A stretch of DNA of 64,000 bases from Pohlia nutans (lineage: Eukaryota > Streptophyta > Bryopsida > Bryales > Mniaceae): NCBI GenBank assembly GCA_022496805.1, contig CM040090.1, forward strand, positions 18,532,001 to 18,596,000, given 5' to 3'. The translations under genes and the position numbers were made by a program. The notes under the pieces are model-generated. The model was not told where the DNA came from. It did no database searches and saw only the letters and a program-made list of their open reading frames with translations. Within the stretch, counting starts at the first letter, position 1. Every line of letters begins with the position of its first letter. This document shows positions 22,731 through 34,816 of the stretch, piece by piece.

Positions 22731-25542
22731 ATGGCGAAATCTAATGGAGGGTTGGTGATGTTTGCGCTCTTGGTGGCCGCACTTGTACCCGTCTCACTTG
22801 CAAACTCTGAAGGTAAGGTTCATGGTTCATGGTGACAAAAATGTTATTAGTATGGAATTGCATGTAGTGTGGAATGGGAACTGTGGTTTGTTATTTAATT
22901 TTTTTTTGTGCTTATTATTATTTTTTTGTTGTGTTTCAGGGGATGCGCTTTACGCCCTGCGCCGGAGCTTGACCGACCCATCGAATGTGCTGCAGAGCTG
23001 GGACCCTACTTTGGTCAACCCTTGTACCTGGTTCCATGTCACGTGTGACGGTCAAAACCGAGTCATCCGAGTGTATGTTCTTCCCATCCCACCCAGTGAT
23101 CTCAGAACCACTTTATGACATTTAGAACATTATGCGACCTCCCACATAAATGGTATCTACTTTTGCTACCCAGTGCATACAATACTCACGATACCTCTAT
23201 AATATCCGGCAATACCCTTCATATATTAAGGTGGTTCCATAAAAATATCCGCAGATATCACCTCATGAAGTTGCTACATATTTATATCATGATCAGCATT
23301 CTCGCTACATTTCATTTCTTTTTTCATTTTCTTTCTTAATATGTTTAGCAACCTCATTTTTTTGGTAGAAATCCAGCTAATTTTAGCCAGTTTTGAGATC
23401 ACTGATCCCACCCTTGTTGAGTTCACTATTTGTGCCACTTTTGCAATTACTGTGTATCAGTATCTTACATTTGATATGTACACTAATATTGGTACTGGAT
23501 GGCACAAATCGGGTGACTAGTGGCACAAATAAGGTGGCATGTATAATTTTGATATGGACACTACTATTGGTACATAATGGCACAAATTGGGTAAGGTGGC
23601 ATACTTAAGTTTATTTCATACTTGTTTGACATGTCATTCTCTTTATTTTTTGGGCATTTACAGGGACCTTGGAAATGCTCGCTTGTCCGGCTCGTTGGTT
23701 CCTGAACTTGGAGTCCTCCAGAACCTGCAGTACTTGTAAGATTCTATAACCCCTCACTGCTAAATGACGTGCTTTATAGGGGTGGAAATGAGAAACTGAG
23801 GAAGCTTATAGAAAGGTCGTAAACTATATCATGGGAACGACGAAAGCGTATGTTCAGAAAGTTACTATGATTAGATGTACTCATTCAAAATAAACTTCCC
23901 GTTCTTCATTCAGTCACCACTGTGATAAAAATCCACTACCCAGCATAAATTAATTACTCAATAGATTAAATTTCATCCATGTTGTGAAGGGCTGAATCCG
24001 TCTTCGGAGAAGGGCAATAGCATTGCTGTGTGGGAAAGTAGCTACACTTTTATTCTGTTTAGTCGTGTACACGGGCTGGTTTACATCATGCTATATGTCC
24101 TTACTGAAAACGGTTTCCTTAACATTACAAGCATCGAACAATGAAAGAGCTTTCTTACATCCATTTTCCCATATGTTGATAAAAATAATACCTCTAGTAG
24201 AATTTTGTAGGCGAAAGTACAGAAGTTTATGTAAATTAGTTGAGACCAATGTGACACATGTTCATACTTGTTGCGAGCAGGGAGTTGTACAAGAACAGCC
24301 TTACTGGTCACATTCCTGAAGAACTTGGAAAGTTGAAGGTGAGATGTTTTTTTTGTTATAAAACCGTGAATTTGATATTCTTACATGATGGCATTCTAAT
24401 GATGTGAGAAGATTGACTGACCTTTAAATTTGTGGATTTGTTGAAGTCTCTCGTGAGCTTGGACCTGTATCACAACAATTTCACGGGCTCTATTCCCCGC
24501 TCTCTTGGAAAACTGAGCAGTTTGGTATTCCTGTAAGATTCCTTCACCATTTCCTGTGGTGTAGCATTTGCAACTGTACATTTTAAATGACTTTACTCTA
24601 TGGATCAGTTCTCTCATGAAATTTTGGTATTGAATACAGACGTCTCAATAATAACCAGTTGACAGGACGCATTCCACGTGAATTGACGTCAATCACAACT
24701 CTCAAAGCTGTGTAAGCCTTTTCATACCAGCCCATGAAGCGTAATTAGTCAGTGGGTTGACTAGGATTTGAAGATTTGAATTCCAGTGCCTAGGGCAAAA
24801 ATTAGAAACTTCGCTTTTGAAGGTAATAAACAATAATAGCAACTTTCAGAATCGCTAAAAAAAATATGTAGCGTATTGACTTTTGGTACATTTACTTACC
24901 TTTCTCAATGATTTATTTCAACTTCTTATTTGTGGTTAAGAAATCTACTATATGATTGATATTGCATTCTCATCATACAGCTTTTTTTCCTTCTTATATT
25001 TTCATTGATCTCGGTTGAATTTCAAATTGCAGTGACTTTTCAAACAACAACTTGTGCGGCACCATTCCAGTGTCCGGCTCTTTCAGTCATCTTTCAGACA
25101 AGAGGTGCGTCAACCGACTTTGACTTCAATTTTCATTTACTTTTCTCTTTTCTTTTTGAAGTTTAAGAGATCTAATTTTCTTTCATTTCAAAGGTATCAG
25201 AACATACCAAGCTTGGATTTTGTTTGCAAAACTTTATGTAAGGATTAATCCGTAAGTGCCCAAACGAAGTGTTCACTTTGGAACCAATAATTGATTACAG
25301 TAACTTCCAAAAAATTAAAAAAATATAGGACACAGTTTCTTCTTTCTATTGATACATTTTGACACATTTTATTACCTACATGATATATACATATATATAA
25401 TTTTTGGAAGGTTGTAATGAAGGATCCTGCTGTTACTGATAAAAGAGATTCTTGTTGGTATTGATGCAGCTTTGAAAACAATCCTCGTCTCAACGGCCCG
25501 GAGCTGGAGGGTTTTGTTCCTTACGAGATGTCTTGCCACTAG
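22731..25542 (+). CDS. Secreted SERK-ectodomain-like leucine-rich-repeat protein (LRR1-type), no kinase
   Basis: Eight exons: 22731-22812, 22940-23072, 23664-23735, 24281-24338, 24447-24532, 24640-24711, 25033-25104 and 25470-25542 give 215 aa. Residues 1-25 form a signal peptide (hydrophobic core [17 protein letters not shown]). An LRRNT_2 cap follows ([10 protein letters not shown] ... [10 protein letters not shown]), then about five plant LRRs of the L..L.N.L.G.IP type, ending [13 protein letters not shown] and a terminal Cys (EMSCH). Length and order match the small LRR proteins related to SERK extracellular domains (rice and pepper LRR1, reported to bind HIR proteins in defence signalling). 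There is no transmembrane helix or kinase, and I see no kinase exons downstream. Exons 3, 6 and 7 are exactly 72 bp, one LRR each. Exons 4 and 5 are 58 and 86 bp (sum 144), so that intron is shifted. Confidence 0.9.
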
Positions 25543-26431
25543 AGGAAGATAAACATCTATATTTTCCTATTTCCTGTGTGCCAAGGATTTTTGCAACTTT
25601 TTTTTCTCCAAGAGCAGTCCCAGTAGTATTTAGATTCCTCAAGTCAAGAAGGAACACTGATATCCAGTGGTCAAGCTTGGAGAAGCTTTCATCTAGGTGG
25701 TGGAAGTGCTTGAAATCGAACTGAAATCCCTTTTATAAATACCAACCATTTTCCATATGCCTGGTTCCAGAAATTGTTGTTGCCCTTCCTTTATCATGTT
25801 ATTTTTGTCTTCTTTGGTCCATACGGGAACTTCACCCACTGTTGCCGTTTTCTGTCAGTTGGCACCAACACTAAATCTTGTGTAAGCGTGAATGTGGACA
25901 AGCGCAAAAATTCTTCTGTGAATCAAATCTTTGGTGGTTTTTTAAGCAACATTTGGGACTTGAGACATTTTGTGCTTCAAAGGTGGCTTTTTCAGTGGAT
26001 TCTAGTGTCATATGTACTCTTTGGAATGAAGAGTCCCCTCAAGTGATATAATTTTTACATATGAAGTGAACCCATAATTTTCAAAATGGGATTACAGGTA
26101 CACATTATGAGAATTCAAAAGTGCATTGGGTAAGTAGAGAGACAAACTCTGGCCTGCAGAGCAAGCGTGAATGATGAGAGTGTTGGGGGGAACTGTCTAC
26201 CAACTTGGCCAGCATCAGCTAGTCCGCTTGATGTAAGTAATTGAGTCACTGCAAGGTAACTATACCGTTACCTTATCAACTGAGCCTATTTATTTACACA
26301 CATAACACAGAAAATATTTTCAGTGGTTCTTACTATCAAGTCCAAGAGGATTCCAACGCACTTTAGCATGCATTATTTGGACACCGTATGAATAAGTTAT
26401 GAATTTCGAAAGTGCGCACTATAGGTTGACT
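25543..26431. other. 3' UTR of the LRR gene and spacer
   Basis: Follows the TAG at 25540-25542. ORFs at 25533-25724 and 25774-26046 have no domain and probably lie in the 3' UTR. Checked for a SERK-like transmembrane or kinase remnant; none seen. Confidence 0.45.
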
Positions 26432-26825
26432 TTAACCCCTAAATGTCCCAATGTCCAGAAACTGAATCATGAACATAGGTTGACCTTAACCCTAATCGTC
26501 CCAACATTCAGAAACTGAATCATGAACAGATTCAAAGCCTTGCAACTTTCTCATACAATCTCGGATGACTTTCATCCAAGTCATCTTTGTAAGCCTATTA
26601 AATTCTCTACCAATTACAATAAATCTCTTGTGATGGGCACCTGTTGATAATATTGGAGAGGTCTCCAACTACAAGTATGTCAAATTTGTTGGGTAGATTT
26701 TAGGGAGGATTTTAGCCTTGCAATGATCCTCTCATGTGCACCTCATGTACATCTCAGCCATTCTAATATCTACTTTTGAGGCTAGGATCTACTTCTTATC
26801 AAAGGGATGGTAGGTTAGGGGTTAA
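26432..26825. mobile_element. TTAACCCCTAA-family TIR element (copy 2)
   Basis: Begins ttaacccctaaatgtccc and ends ttaggggttaa. Near the left end a segment containing cagaaactgaatcatgaaca is duplicated in tandem. Confidence 0.65.
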
Positions 26826-26955
26826 AGCGACTTTAAACTTTGATGTTCAAATTGTGCACATTCTCATCAATAGTAGGGTGTCAAAATCTACTTATTATGA
26901 AAGATTGAACTATGCACACTTTAAGGAAATGGTTGCTTTTAGATATAGTTACCTT

Positions 26956-27271
26956 CATAACATTCAATAGCTTTCGAAGAGACTGCCTTGTAGTTTCATC
27001 CACCTTTATACGGAATGACCTGTGATTTCTAATTGGATGAACTATTGAATCAAATAAACAATTACAAAACATTGTTGAATTGTGATTGAATGAGTGCTTT
27101 CGATTATTGTTCACCATGGTTGATTGCTCTTGCTAATGCCAAGTGCCCCTATAGCTATTGATGTGATGTGGAATATCCCACATTATTTCATTGGGGGATG
27201 AAATGATGTGGGATATTCCACATCATCATGTTCCAGGAAGGCAATAGTCACATAGGCTACTAAATGTTATG
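26956..27271. mobile_element. CATAACATTCAATAGC-family MITE with hairpin core
   Basis: Inverted termini cataacattcaatagc and ggctactaaatgttatg. The core gatgtggaatatcccacat ... atgtgggatattccacatc is an almost perfect palindrome around a GGGGG loop. Closely related to 35898-36213 and 54106-54510. Confidence 0.8.
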
Positions 27272-27276
27272 ATGTC

Positions 27277-27554
27277 CATAACATTCTTGGGTTAAAGTAT
27301 TATTACTTATGATGTTGGTCCCTTTAAAAGTGAGGGTCATGTAGCGATGTGTCAACATAGATCATACATGGTTATTTTCTCTTCTAGTTTTCGAAAACCT
27401 CCATATGTGAGAAAACACGGACAACTATTGATCGTTCTTGGATGAAAATGCAGAATAAGCTGCACATTCTCCTCAAGAGCAAAGCATTGCCAATGAAGGC
27501 TGCACATTCTCCTCAAGAGCAAGGCATTGCCAATGAAGGCTATTGTATGTTATG
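27277..27554. mobile_element. CATAACATTC-type element with a 40-bp tandem duplication
   Basis: Starts cataacattcttgggtt and ends gaaggctattgtatgttatg. A 40-bp unit beginning tgcacattctcctcaag occurs twice in tandem at 27461-27500 and 27501-27540 with one mismatch. Confidence 0.6.
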
Positions 27555-28062
27555 TGTGTTTCTACAAAACACAAATTGTTTATTCATCATTGAACTCTAA
27601 TACTAATTCCACGCAATAGCTTGCTATGTAAAACATCAATGTCTAGGATTTCTAACATAACCAGAAGGCTTGGGAAGTCACTATCAAAAATTTAGATAAC
27701 CATAAGAGATAAAAAATAGATTGTCTTGTGTTCATTTGAGATTGAAAGTTTAAAATTTTAAAAATAATATATGATGTTTTAAACTAGTTTGAGAATATTC
27801 TTAGAGTATACTATCCTAAATATACTATAAAAGTATAATGTTCCAATTATTTCATAGCCCCCATTAAATACCATGTGTGCGCTTGTGTATCCCAAAATTC
27901 ACACTAAGTGATTTCCCTAAGCCAGAATGGACTGTTACAATTTTGGATAACTGATGATTCGGAGACAATGTTTTTTTCACATCTTGGCATAAACTAATTG
28001 GCATTTAGATGACCAACTAAGACTTAGGTCTGAATGTTGACATTGTGGTTACGTAAGAATCC
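27555..28062. other. AT-rich spacer
   Basis: Nothing supported. Confidence 0.4.
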
Positions 28063-28466
28063 TAAGGTAGGATGTCCTAAAACAACCAACTTAAGAAATA
28101 TGGCCTCATTTTTTCAAGGTTGTTTATGAAGATATTTTATGTCATTTGTAAGAAGATATCTCACGGAATTCACAAATTTTTGCTATTTAATTGTCATTAT
28201 TCAAATTGATACAAATTTTTGAAGTGAAAGAACTTTGTCACCCAAATCAGACCTCTTGATTTTCCCATGACCACACCATGTGGTACTAATTTTCACTCAA
28301 TCATAATGATACCCAAAACCATCAACTATTTCTTCGCAATGCTTGGCATGCCATTGGTCTACTTGAATAGTCAAATTGGCGGTTTTGAGTCTTAACTGTG
28401 GTGGCGCCAAGAAAGGTCTACATGTCATAATTGGGGGGTTGGTGGTTTTAGGACATCCTACTTTAA
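28063..28466. mobile_element. TIR element, family TAGGATGTCCTAAAACCACC (copy 2)
   Basis: Left taaggtaggatgtcctaaaac and right ttttaggacatcctacttta are inverted copies, 404 bp overall. The right arm is the inverted counterpart of 3450-3605. The minus-strand ORF at 28297-28566 lies within and beyond it and shares its peptide with the 3520 ORF, confirming it as repeat-derived. Confidence 0.75.
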
Positions 28467-29439
28467 CACAAGCATTTGTGTAAAATTTCTTAGGTTTACC
28501 AAGTGCTTCATGAACTGGAATAGTCATCTCAATGGCCATCAATAGCAAGCCTATTTTGATTGACAAAACGACAAAACTATGTTTGGTTGAAAGGTAACTT
28601 TTCGTTACAGTTTCACAAAGAGCTCAAATGTTTGATGGCAACAAACAATTCCACTCTCAAGTTTGGTATCCTAGTCATGTATTGTACTAGGTTGAAGTAG
28701 CCTTGCACTAGTGGCTCTTTGTCCAGTGGGCATTATTCATTGTCGAAATGAATAAATATTTTATTCTTGCTTCCTCGAAAGACGATTGGAGTTATTATCT
28801 ATCTATACTAGATTGACATGCGTCAGAACTAGTACATGTTATATTCCAGGGAGAGTGTCGTGGGATGCACTAGTCTTCTTCATAAAATAGAATAGTCAAT
28901 ATTTTTTTTTATAATTTAATGTTGTTTTTGGAAAAAAAGAAAAAGAAAAAACAAAGAAAAACAAAGGCCTTCTCAATACATGAAAAATAAACGTGATGTT
29001 GATAACGCTACTTTTCAAAAGAATGACTCTTTGTTGAAAACTTTATGATAAATGCCATTTGAATTATAAAAAGCCATGGTTTCTGAGCAATTCATTAGGT
29101 TTAAATTCATTTGAATTTTGAAAATCTTATGAATTGAAATTTAGAATTATGAAAATTCATGATAGAACCCAATTGAAAATCTTATAAGCTGCAAATTGGT
29201 CCATTCCGATTGAAGTGAAGAGGGCTCACATTTGAAGTATGAAGCATAGAACAATTATTTTGAGACAAAAATCGCCGAATAATTAAAAAATTATTTCCAA
29301 AAAGATAACACCTATTTATAGAGTAAATCCTTGCATGAGGTTAAGTTGGCCATTAAGGCAACTATAGCTTAAAAGGAGCATTTATCTCAAAACATATGTA
29401 TCTACATTTCTGTGTTGAAATGTTACATTGCAATAGATA
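28467..29439. other. AT-rich spacer
   Basis: A segment at about 28720-28810 is weakly related to 5430-5540 and 55400-55490. A purine tract lies at 28930-28968. No gene seen. Confidence 0.4.
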
Positions 29440-30342
29440 TGAACATTTTAACTCCTAATTGCCCCACGAGGAAGAAAGTGGATGATGTACATAATCACTT
29501 CCCGTTGTCTCATCGTTGGTGATCTTTTTGCAAAGTGAAATTTTTATGATAGATTTTATAGGAAGTTAGGTTCATGCATGTGTGACCTCATTAGAAAGGT
29601 ATGATTTGTGATTTTTTTATGCCTCATTTCATGTTGCAGTGATTCAGCAATTTTTTCAACGATTTTAGTCTAAATGTGCTCTTGGAAAAATAAACTCATA
29701 AAATCAAGCAACCAAAAAATTTCCAAGATCACTACACATAGAGTATTACATTTTGATCCATCACAAAAAATTTCATCCATATGATTGTGGACATTTATGT
29801 GGTATGGTGCACCAACTTCACTTGGTGCACCAAATGACATCTTAGTGCACATTTGTGCACTTTGTGCATTTTGTCTATCAAACCAACTTTCAAATCAATT
29901 TCAAAATTATATTGCAATGATTTAATAAAAAAATAAAGTAAACCAACTTCTAAATATGTGTACATATCAATCAAAAATAAAATTGTCGAATCTTTAAAAA
30001 AAATTTGAAGATTTTGAGTATCAAAAATCCCATTCTAATAAAAAATTTACCAATTTATTATTAAATTTTGAGTGTGAATATAGTTCATGCGTAATTCTAT
30101 ATTAAATTTCTAAATTAATTTTACTTGCAAAATTTCATTTTTTAAGTACATTCAGAAAAGAAATTTATCGATTTTTTCTTTCGAAAATAGAGAAAAAATC
30201 AATCCTTCACAAAAATAACGCATTCTAAATTTCAAACTTTAATCAATTAATTTTTTTTCAAAACTATTAAAAGATAATTTTCTTCGCATATTTGAACACT
30301 AAAATGTAGAAATCAAAAGCAATGAATCAAAAGCAATGAACT
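29440..30342. mobile_element. Nested remnants of the 16742 and 17476 element families
   Basis: 29446-29785 (ttttaactcctaattgcccc ...) follows the left part of 16742-17317. At about 29786 it switches to catttatgtggtatggtgcacc, related to the left end of 17476-18285, and follows that element to about 30330. The junction inside the first element indicates that the second inserted into it or that both were later truncated. Confidence 0.55.
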
Positions 30343-30608
30343 GTAGTTTTCTTAAATGAATTCAAAAGCATTAACCCTTGAAAATTTGTATAAATTATTT
30401 TAGACTTAGACTCGTGGAGGTCACTAGCATATATCTCGTGCAACCACAAGCCTCGTCACAAGCGTGAAGAGAGTATTTTAATAAGGGCTATCAAGTGAAT
30501 GGAACATTTGAAGTATATTCTAGAATATTCTAGGTATATTCAAAATACATTCTCGAATTATTTCCTTCTTGAAATTAAAATACCTTATATTATATATAAG
30601 ATTTTATA
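30343..30608. repeat. Direct repeat, left copy (LTR-like)
   Basis: About 265 bp beginning tagttttcttaaatgaatt and ending tatatataagattttat. It is nearly identical to 31541-31803 in the same orientation. Together they bracket the Cys-pair peptide pseudogene. The ends are not TG...CA and I find no target duplication, so a small LTR element is only one explanation; segmental duplication is another. Confidence 0.75.
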
Positions 30609-30719
30609 AGATTTTATACAACCAAAGAGCGATTCACAAGTAAACCATATTTTATTCTTCTCCATCTCTGAGGAGGCATACATTTAAATACATAAATCCA
30701 CTTATCCTAGAATAGGCTT

Positions 30720-31096
30720 CTAGCCACTATTTGCTGCATGGCAACAGATCTTGAGTCCCACCACTTGATTCTTCAGGCGACATTCTAGATGGAGGGGCGG
30801 AGGTGTGGATGAGACTTCTCTATTACAACATTGAATTGAACCGTCGACGATGCCGTTGCAGCAAAAGTCCCGATCTCTCCCCATGGGCTCACTGCAACAC
30901 TCGCTTGGAGGAGGAGGCGGCGACGATGGTGTGTTGCAACACACATCGCGAAGATGATCTCGGCAACAAGGGCTCCGTTGCGGTGCCTCGCAACAAGTGC
31001 GAAGGCGAGGCCTTTCGCTTGGAAAGGGGAGTTGTGCCATTGCGGCAGTCAGGAGGTGAATAAAAATAAGACCATGCGAATTGCCTTAGTCCTCAT
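30720..31096 (-). pseudogene. Secreted Cys-Cys-pair-rich peptide gene, frameshifted
   Basis: ATG at 31096 opens a signal-peptide-like start (MRTKAIRMVLFLF). The frame then meets a TGA. Comparison with the related copy at 37339 shows one base missing in the run around 31060, which moves the rest into the frame 31040-30720. That frame encodes a mature-like region with seven CC pairs plus one single Cys, separated by 7 to 14 residues (for example RTCCEAP, SPCCRDH, DVCCNTP, DFCCNGI, KICCHAA) and two short poly-Pro stretches. I do not recognise this Cys pattern. Probably a dead copy of a secreted Cys-rich peptide, unless sequencing error or an intron explains the shift. Flanked by the 30343 and 31541 direct repeats. 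Confidence 0.5.
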
Positions 31097-31139
31097 GTTG
31101 CAAAACGAGAGAGAAAATGCCAGAAGGTGCAAATTGTGC

Positions 31140-31345
31140 ACTTGAATTGAGTGAGGAGCCCTGGATTTAAATTGTAATAGAATTGCATGTATATGGTAGG
31201 CAGTAGGTTGCTCACACAAGCATTCATTTCATTTCATGTGCATGCTCAGTGTGTAGGTTATGCATACACATCTTATTTGATTAATTTTCTTAATTGAGTG
31301 GGTTACCCATACAAGATGTCACTTCACCTATATGCTACTCAATAG
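31140..31345 (-). promoter_or_regulatory. Upstream region shared by the two peptide-gene copies (copy 1)
   Basis: Contains, in reverse orientation, the same upstream sequence found at 37090-37330, including gcatgcacatgaaatgaatg, taccatatacatgcaattct and gggtaacc(t)ac-type units. It lies directly upstream of the minus-strand ATG at 31096, so it is the likely promoter of that copy. Confidence 0.5.
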
Positions 31346-31540
31346 GTCAATCACACAAGTTTTCATGTTCATGGATTTAATGCACTTCAACCAATATTGT
31401 ACATTAAAAGTTTTTATGTTCATTAAAAGTTTAGTATACTATAAGTAACAAAATGTACGCCCTCAAGTAATTTCTAATCCTAACATTAAGTGCACTCCTG
31501 AAGCAAATTATCCCTATTATCAAATTTCTAAAAAAAATTA

Positions 31541-31803
31541 TAGTTTTCTTAAATGAATTTAAAAGCATTAACCCTTGAAAGTTTGTATAAATTATTTTAG
31601 ACTTAGACTCGTGGAGGTCACTAGCATATATCTCGTGCAACCACAAGCCTCGCCACAAGCGTGAAGAGAGTATTTTAATAAGGGCTATCAAGTGAATGGA
31701 ACATTTGAAGTATATTCTAGATATTCTAGGTATATTCAAAATACATTCTCGAATTATTTCCTTCTTGAAATTAAAATACCCTATATTATATATAAGATTT
31801 TAT
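31541..31803. repeat. Direct repeat, right copy (LTR-like)
   Basis: Partner of 30343-30608, differing by a few substitutions and small indels (for example tctagatattc against tctagaatattc). Same orientation, 932 bp between copies. Confidence 0.75.
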
Positions 31804-32299
31804 GATTCGATAGAAATGTCTTTTCCAATGAACTAAAAAGGACTCTTTAGTTTAATTCACATGATTTTCTACTATGTGCATAGTGACCTCTTCGAGGAGT
31901 TTAAAATTTGCATGATTGGTTAAGTTTTTTTCATTTATTGTAAACTTCAAAAAAGCAAAAGAAATGATGAAGAGAACATCATAATTTTCCTCAAATACAA
32001 AACTTTATAAATTTAAGACAATGTTGAAGTGATTATTTTTGGAAAATTCTCCCAAGTGAAGTTTAACTTGGATTGACATAATTCAAATTACGTTGAAAAG
32101 TACACTTGTTGTAGTATTTTAATCTTTTTTATTATTATTTCATATACATGTCTATTTAATCTAAGCAACCCGTTAGATTTGGACAGCCCATGAAAATGGT
32201 CATTTTACCATGTAGGAGTTAAAAATAGAAGTACAACTGTATATTCACATATGTGTGGCTAGTTAACTGTCAATCTTTAAATCATGATAGTTGAGCAAA

Positions 32300-32480
32300 T
32301 TGTGGGCCCTTTTGGCATTCTTGTGTAGTAGGTGGCAAAGCTAGGTAAAGGGGAAAAAATCAAGCAAAACTTGTTTGGGTTACCTACTAAATAGCATGTA
32401 CATGAAATGACAACTTGTTTGGGTAATCTACTGAGTTAAGGGGAAAAGAACGAGTAAAACGTGTATAGGTAACGTACTTA
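32300..32480 (+). repeat. Third copy of the peptide-gene upstream repeat, no gene attached
   Basis: Tandem-like units containing gggttacctactaaatagcatgta and gggtaatctactgagttaagggg match 37095-37230 in the same orientation. No signal-peptide ORF follows. Confidence 0.5.
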
Positions 32481-33890
32481 ATTGAATATTTGTTTGATAA
32501 TGTGGTAATGGTGGTGTTTTCATATTTTCGGGTTAAATTTTCAACTGGATATATTTGTTTGGTCCATTTAGTGTCATATTTCAACACTATAACTTAATGC
32601 AACCATGTGGATGTCATAGAGAATGTCATCATCTATAACAGTCTACAACTTTCTACATTTATTGTTTAGCCTCAAGAATGGATTTAGGGTACATTGAATA
32701 GTTCAAAAATTTGGAATTCTTTTGATCAAAATGGTGCTTACATGGAATGAAAAGACTGGTAGTAATTTCAATTTCCATGTTTTTTCTAATCTAACCTCAC
32801 ATGAATTTTGCATAAGTACCTAAAAAATTCATGTGTAAAATACCACACTGCAAAAACCCTTTCACATTATGAACAAAACCAGGCTGCAACCATTTTGTGC
32901 AATTATGGACAAGTTCTCCCTAATGAATTGATGGTAATGCTGTCACATGCTATAGAATAGGGGCGGGCAGAATTGTCCCTAAGCCCTCAAGAGTAGTGTA
33001 ACTCTCACGATGTCATTATCGTCATCATAAAAAGCGCATTGACCCACGGACGTAAGCTCCACTTCAACGCTGATGGCCCATACACATACACCAATGCTAC
33101 CACATGCATACGCAATAAGAAATTATTCTAACGCATGTTAGAAAGGAACGCAACGCAAAAAAGGAGTATAGTTCTACTTCGGTAGTGTAAATGAAGGAGT
33201 TGCAAAGTGCTTGAACAATAGTTGTAGCATGAAAATACAAAACTTTGAATATTTTTTGGGTTTCTCTGTTTTACCTTCCTCCATTTCGGGAATGCAGATG
33301 CAAATGTGACAAGGGCTTGGTGTGAATGGGCCATGATCGAGACAAAAATACAACTCAAGTCCCAATGTTGATATGGGTATTTGAATAGGGCCTACACTAC
33401 TTTTAGCTAATAGTGCCACGCACACTAACTATTTATTGGAGGTTATAATTTTGTATACATCATGAATATTTTTACCAAGAGAAAACATATTGAAACTATA
33501 CATGTAGGAAAAGTTGATAAAAATATTCATGTTGCATAAAAAAGTCATAGTCTTTTAAATCAATTAGTGTAGGTGACAGTATTAGTATATAGTAATGTAA
33601 TTTGAATTGTGAAACACTGGTACAAACATTGTGAAGAGAAAGAATGAAAGAATGCCACATGGAATACGATTTTAAATACTGGACGTCACCTTGTTCCCAA
33701 TATCCATATCTGCCAACTATGCTTTGACTCAGCCATTAACTCAGCACGTACACTAATTTCTCTTGTTAGTGTGTGTGATATACTGTACCCTGAACTCGTT
33801 ATTATCATACTCTCTAATATCACATATCAATATGTGCATAGAATAGTTGCTATTGTGTACACATGTGATTGGACACTTTTTACATGCAAT

Positions 33891-33936
<46 letters not shown>

Positions 33937-34816
33937 AAATAAGGACAAGTTCAATGCTTATCCAAGGGTGCACTATTTACTAAACCTTGGCATCACGTGC
34001 ATTCATGACCCCTTAAAAATGCATCTATATAATTATTATTCTACGAGTGCAAACAAAAGTATACAAAAATAAATAAATTCAATCATGGGAAACATATGTA
34101 CGTGAAAAAAAGAAGTTAAAATTGTAAACCTATATCATAAATACACAACAATTAAATGATTTGATAAAAACCCTCATGTAAATTGTAAAGTTTTTATTTT
34201 TCACTTAGAAAGACATTGAAGAAATTTTCATCCCTAGGATTTATTTCATACATGTTATTTGAATATTATAAGATTAACCATGTTAGTTAATGCAATGATT
34301 GTTTCTAGACTTACCATAACATGACCACTAAGATCACAAGTTCATTTTAATCGGGACTTTGACTTACTAGACTTGTGATATTAGTTCTGAAGCAAACCTC
34401 CATATTTAATTGGACAAACCATCAAATCAATCAAATCCCTATATTTTACCCAAAGAATATCAAATTTTCTACCCATTTTGTAACCCCACCAACTAACCAA
34501 GACTTTGTTAAAATTGACTTACATGCTCAACTCATGAATTGAAGACTAGGAATTGCTGATTTCTTAAAATAATCAATATTAAGTGAGACATACAAATCAA
34601 AAAATTGCATATCTTGAAGTCAACTAAGCTTTGACCATGCATAATTCCATTAGGCTTTATTCAATCATGTCTTATTTTTTTCAAGATGTGTCAAATGGAT
34701 ATTTCTTTGTTTTGATATTTCTTTGAATTGGTACTAACCAGTGACAACATTCAACAACATAGAAACTTTGAAAACCCCAAGTGGTACTTATCATGTCGAA
34801 TAAGTGAATTATTTAG
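32481..34816. other. AT-rich spacer
   Basis: ORFs at 33128-33425 (-) show no domain. Contains the poly-T tract listed separately. Confidence 0.4.
33892..33928. repeat. Poly-T tract of 37 bases
   Basis: Uninterrupted T run on the + strand. It could be the reverse complement of a retroposon A-tail, but I see no retroposon body attached. Confidence 0.95.

Noticed and set aside
26046..26430. Possible kinase exons completing a SERK-type receptor after the LRR gene
   Set aside because: The LRR frame ends in a proper stop after the terminal Cys at 25542 and no transmembrane or kinase motif follows.
27461..27540. Two 40-bp repeats considered as a CRISPR or satellite array
   Set aside because: Only two adjacent copies without spacers, inside a MITE; a simple tandem duplication.
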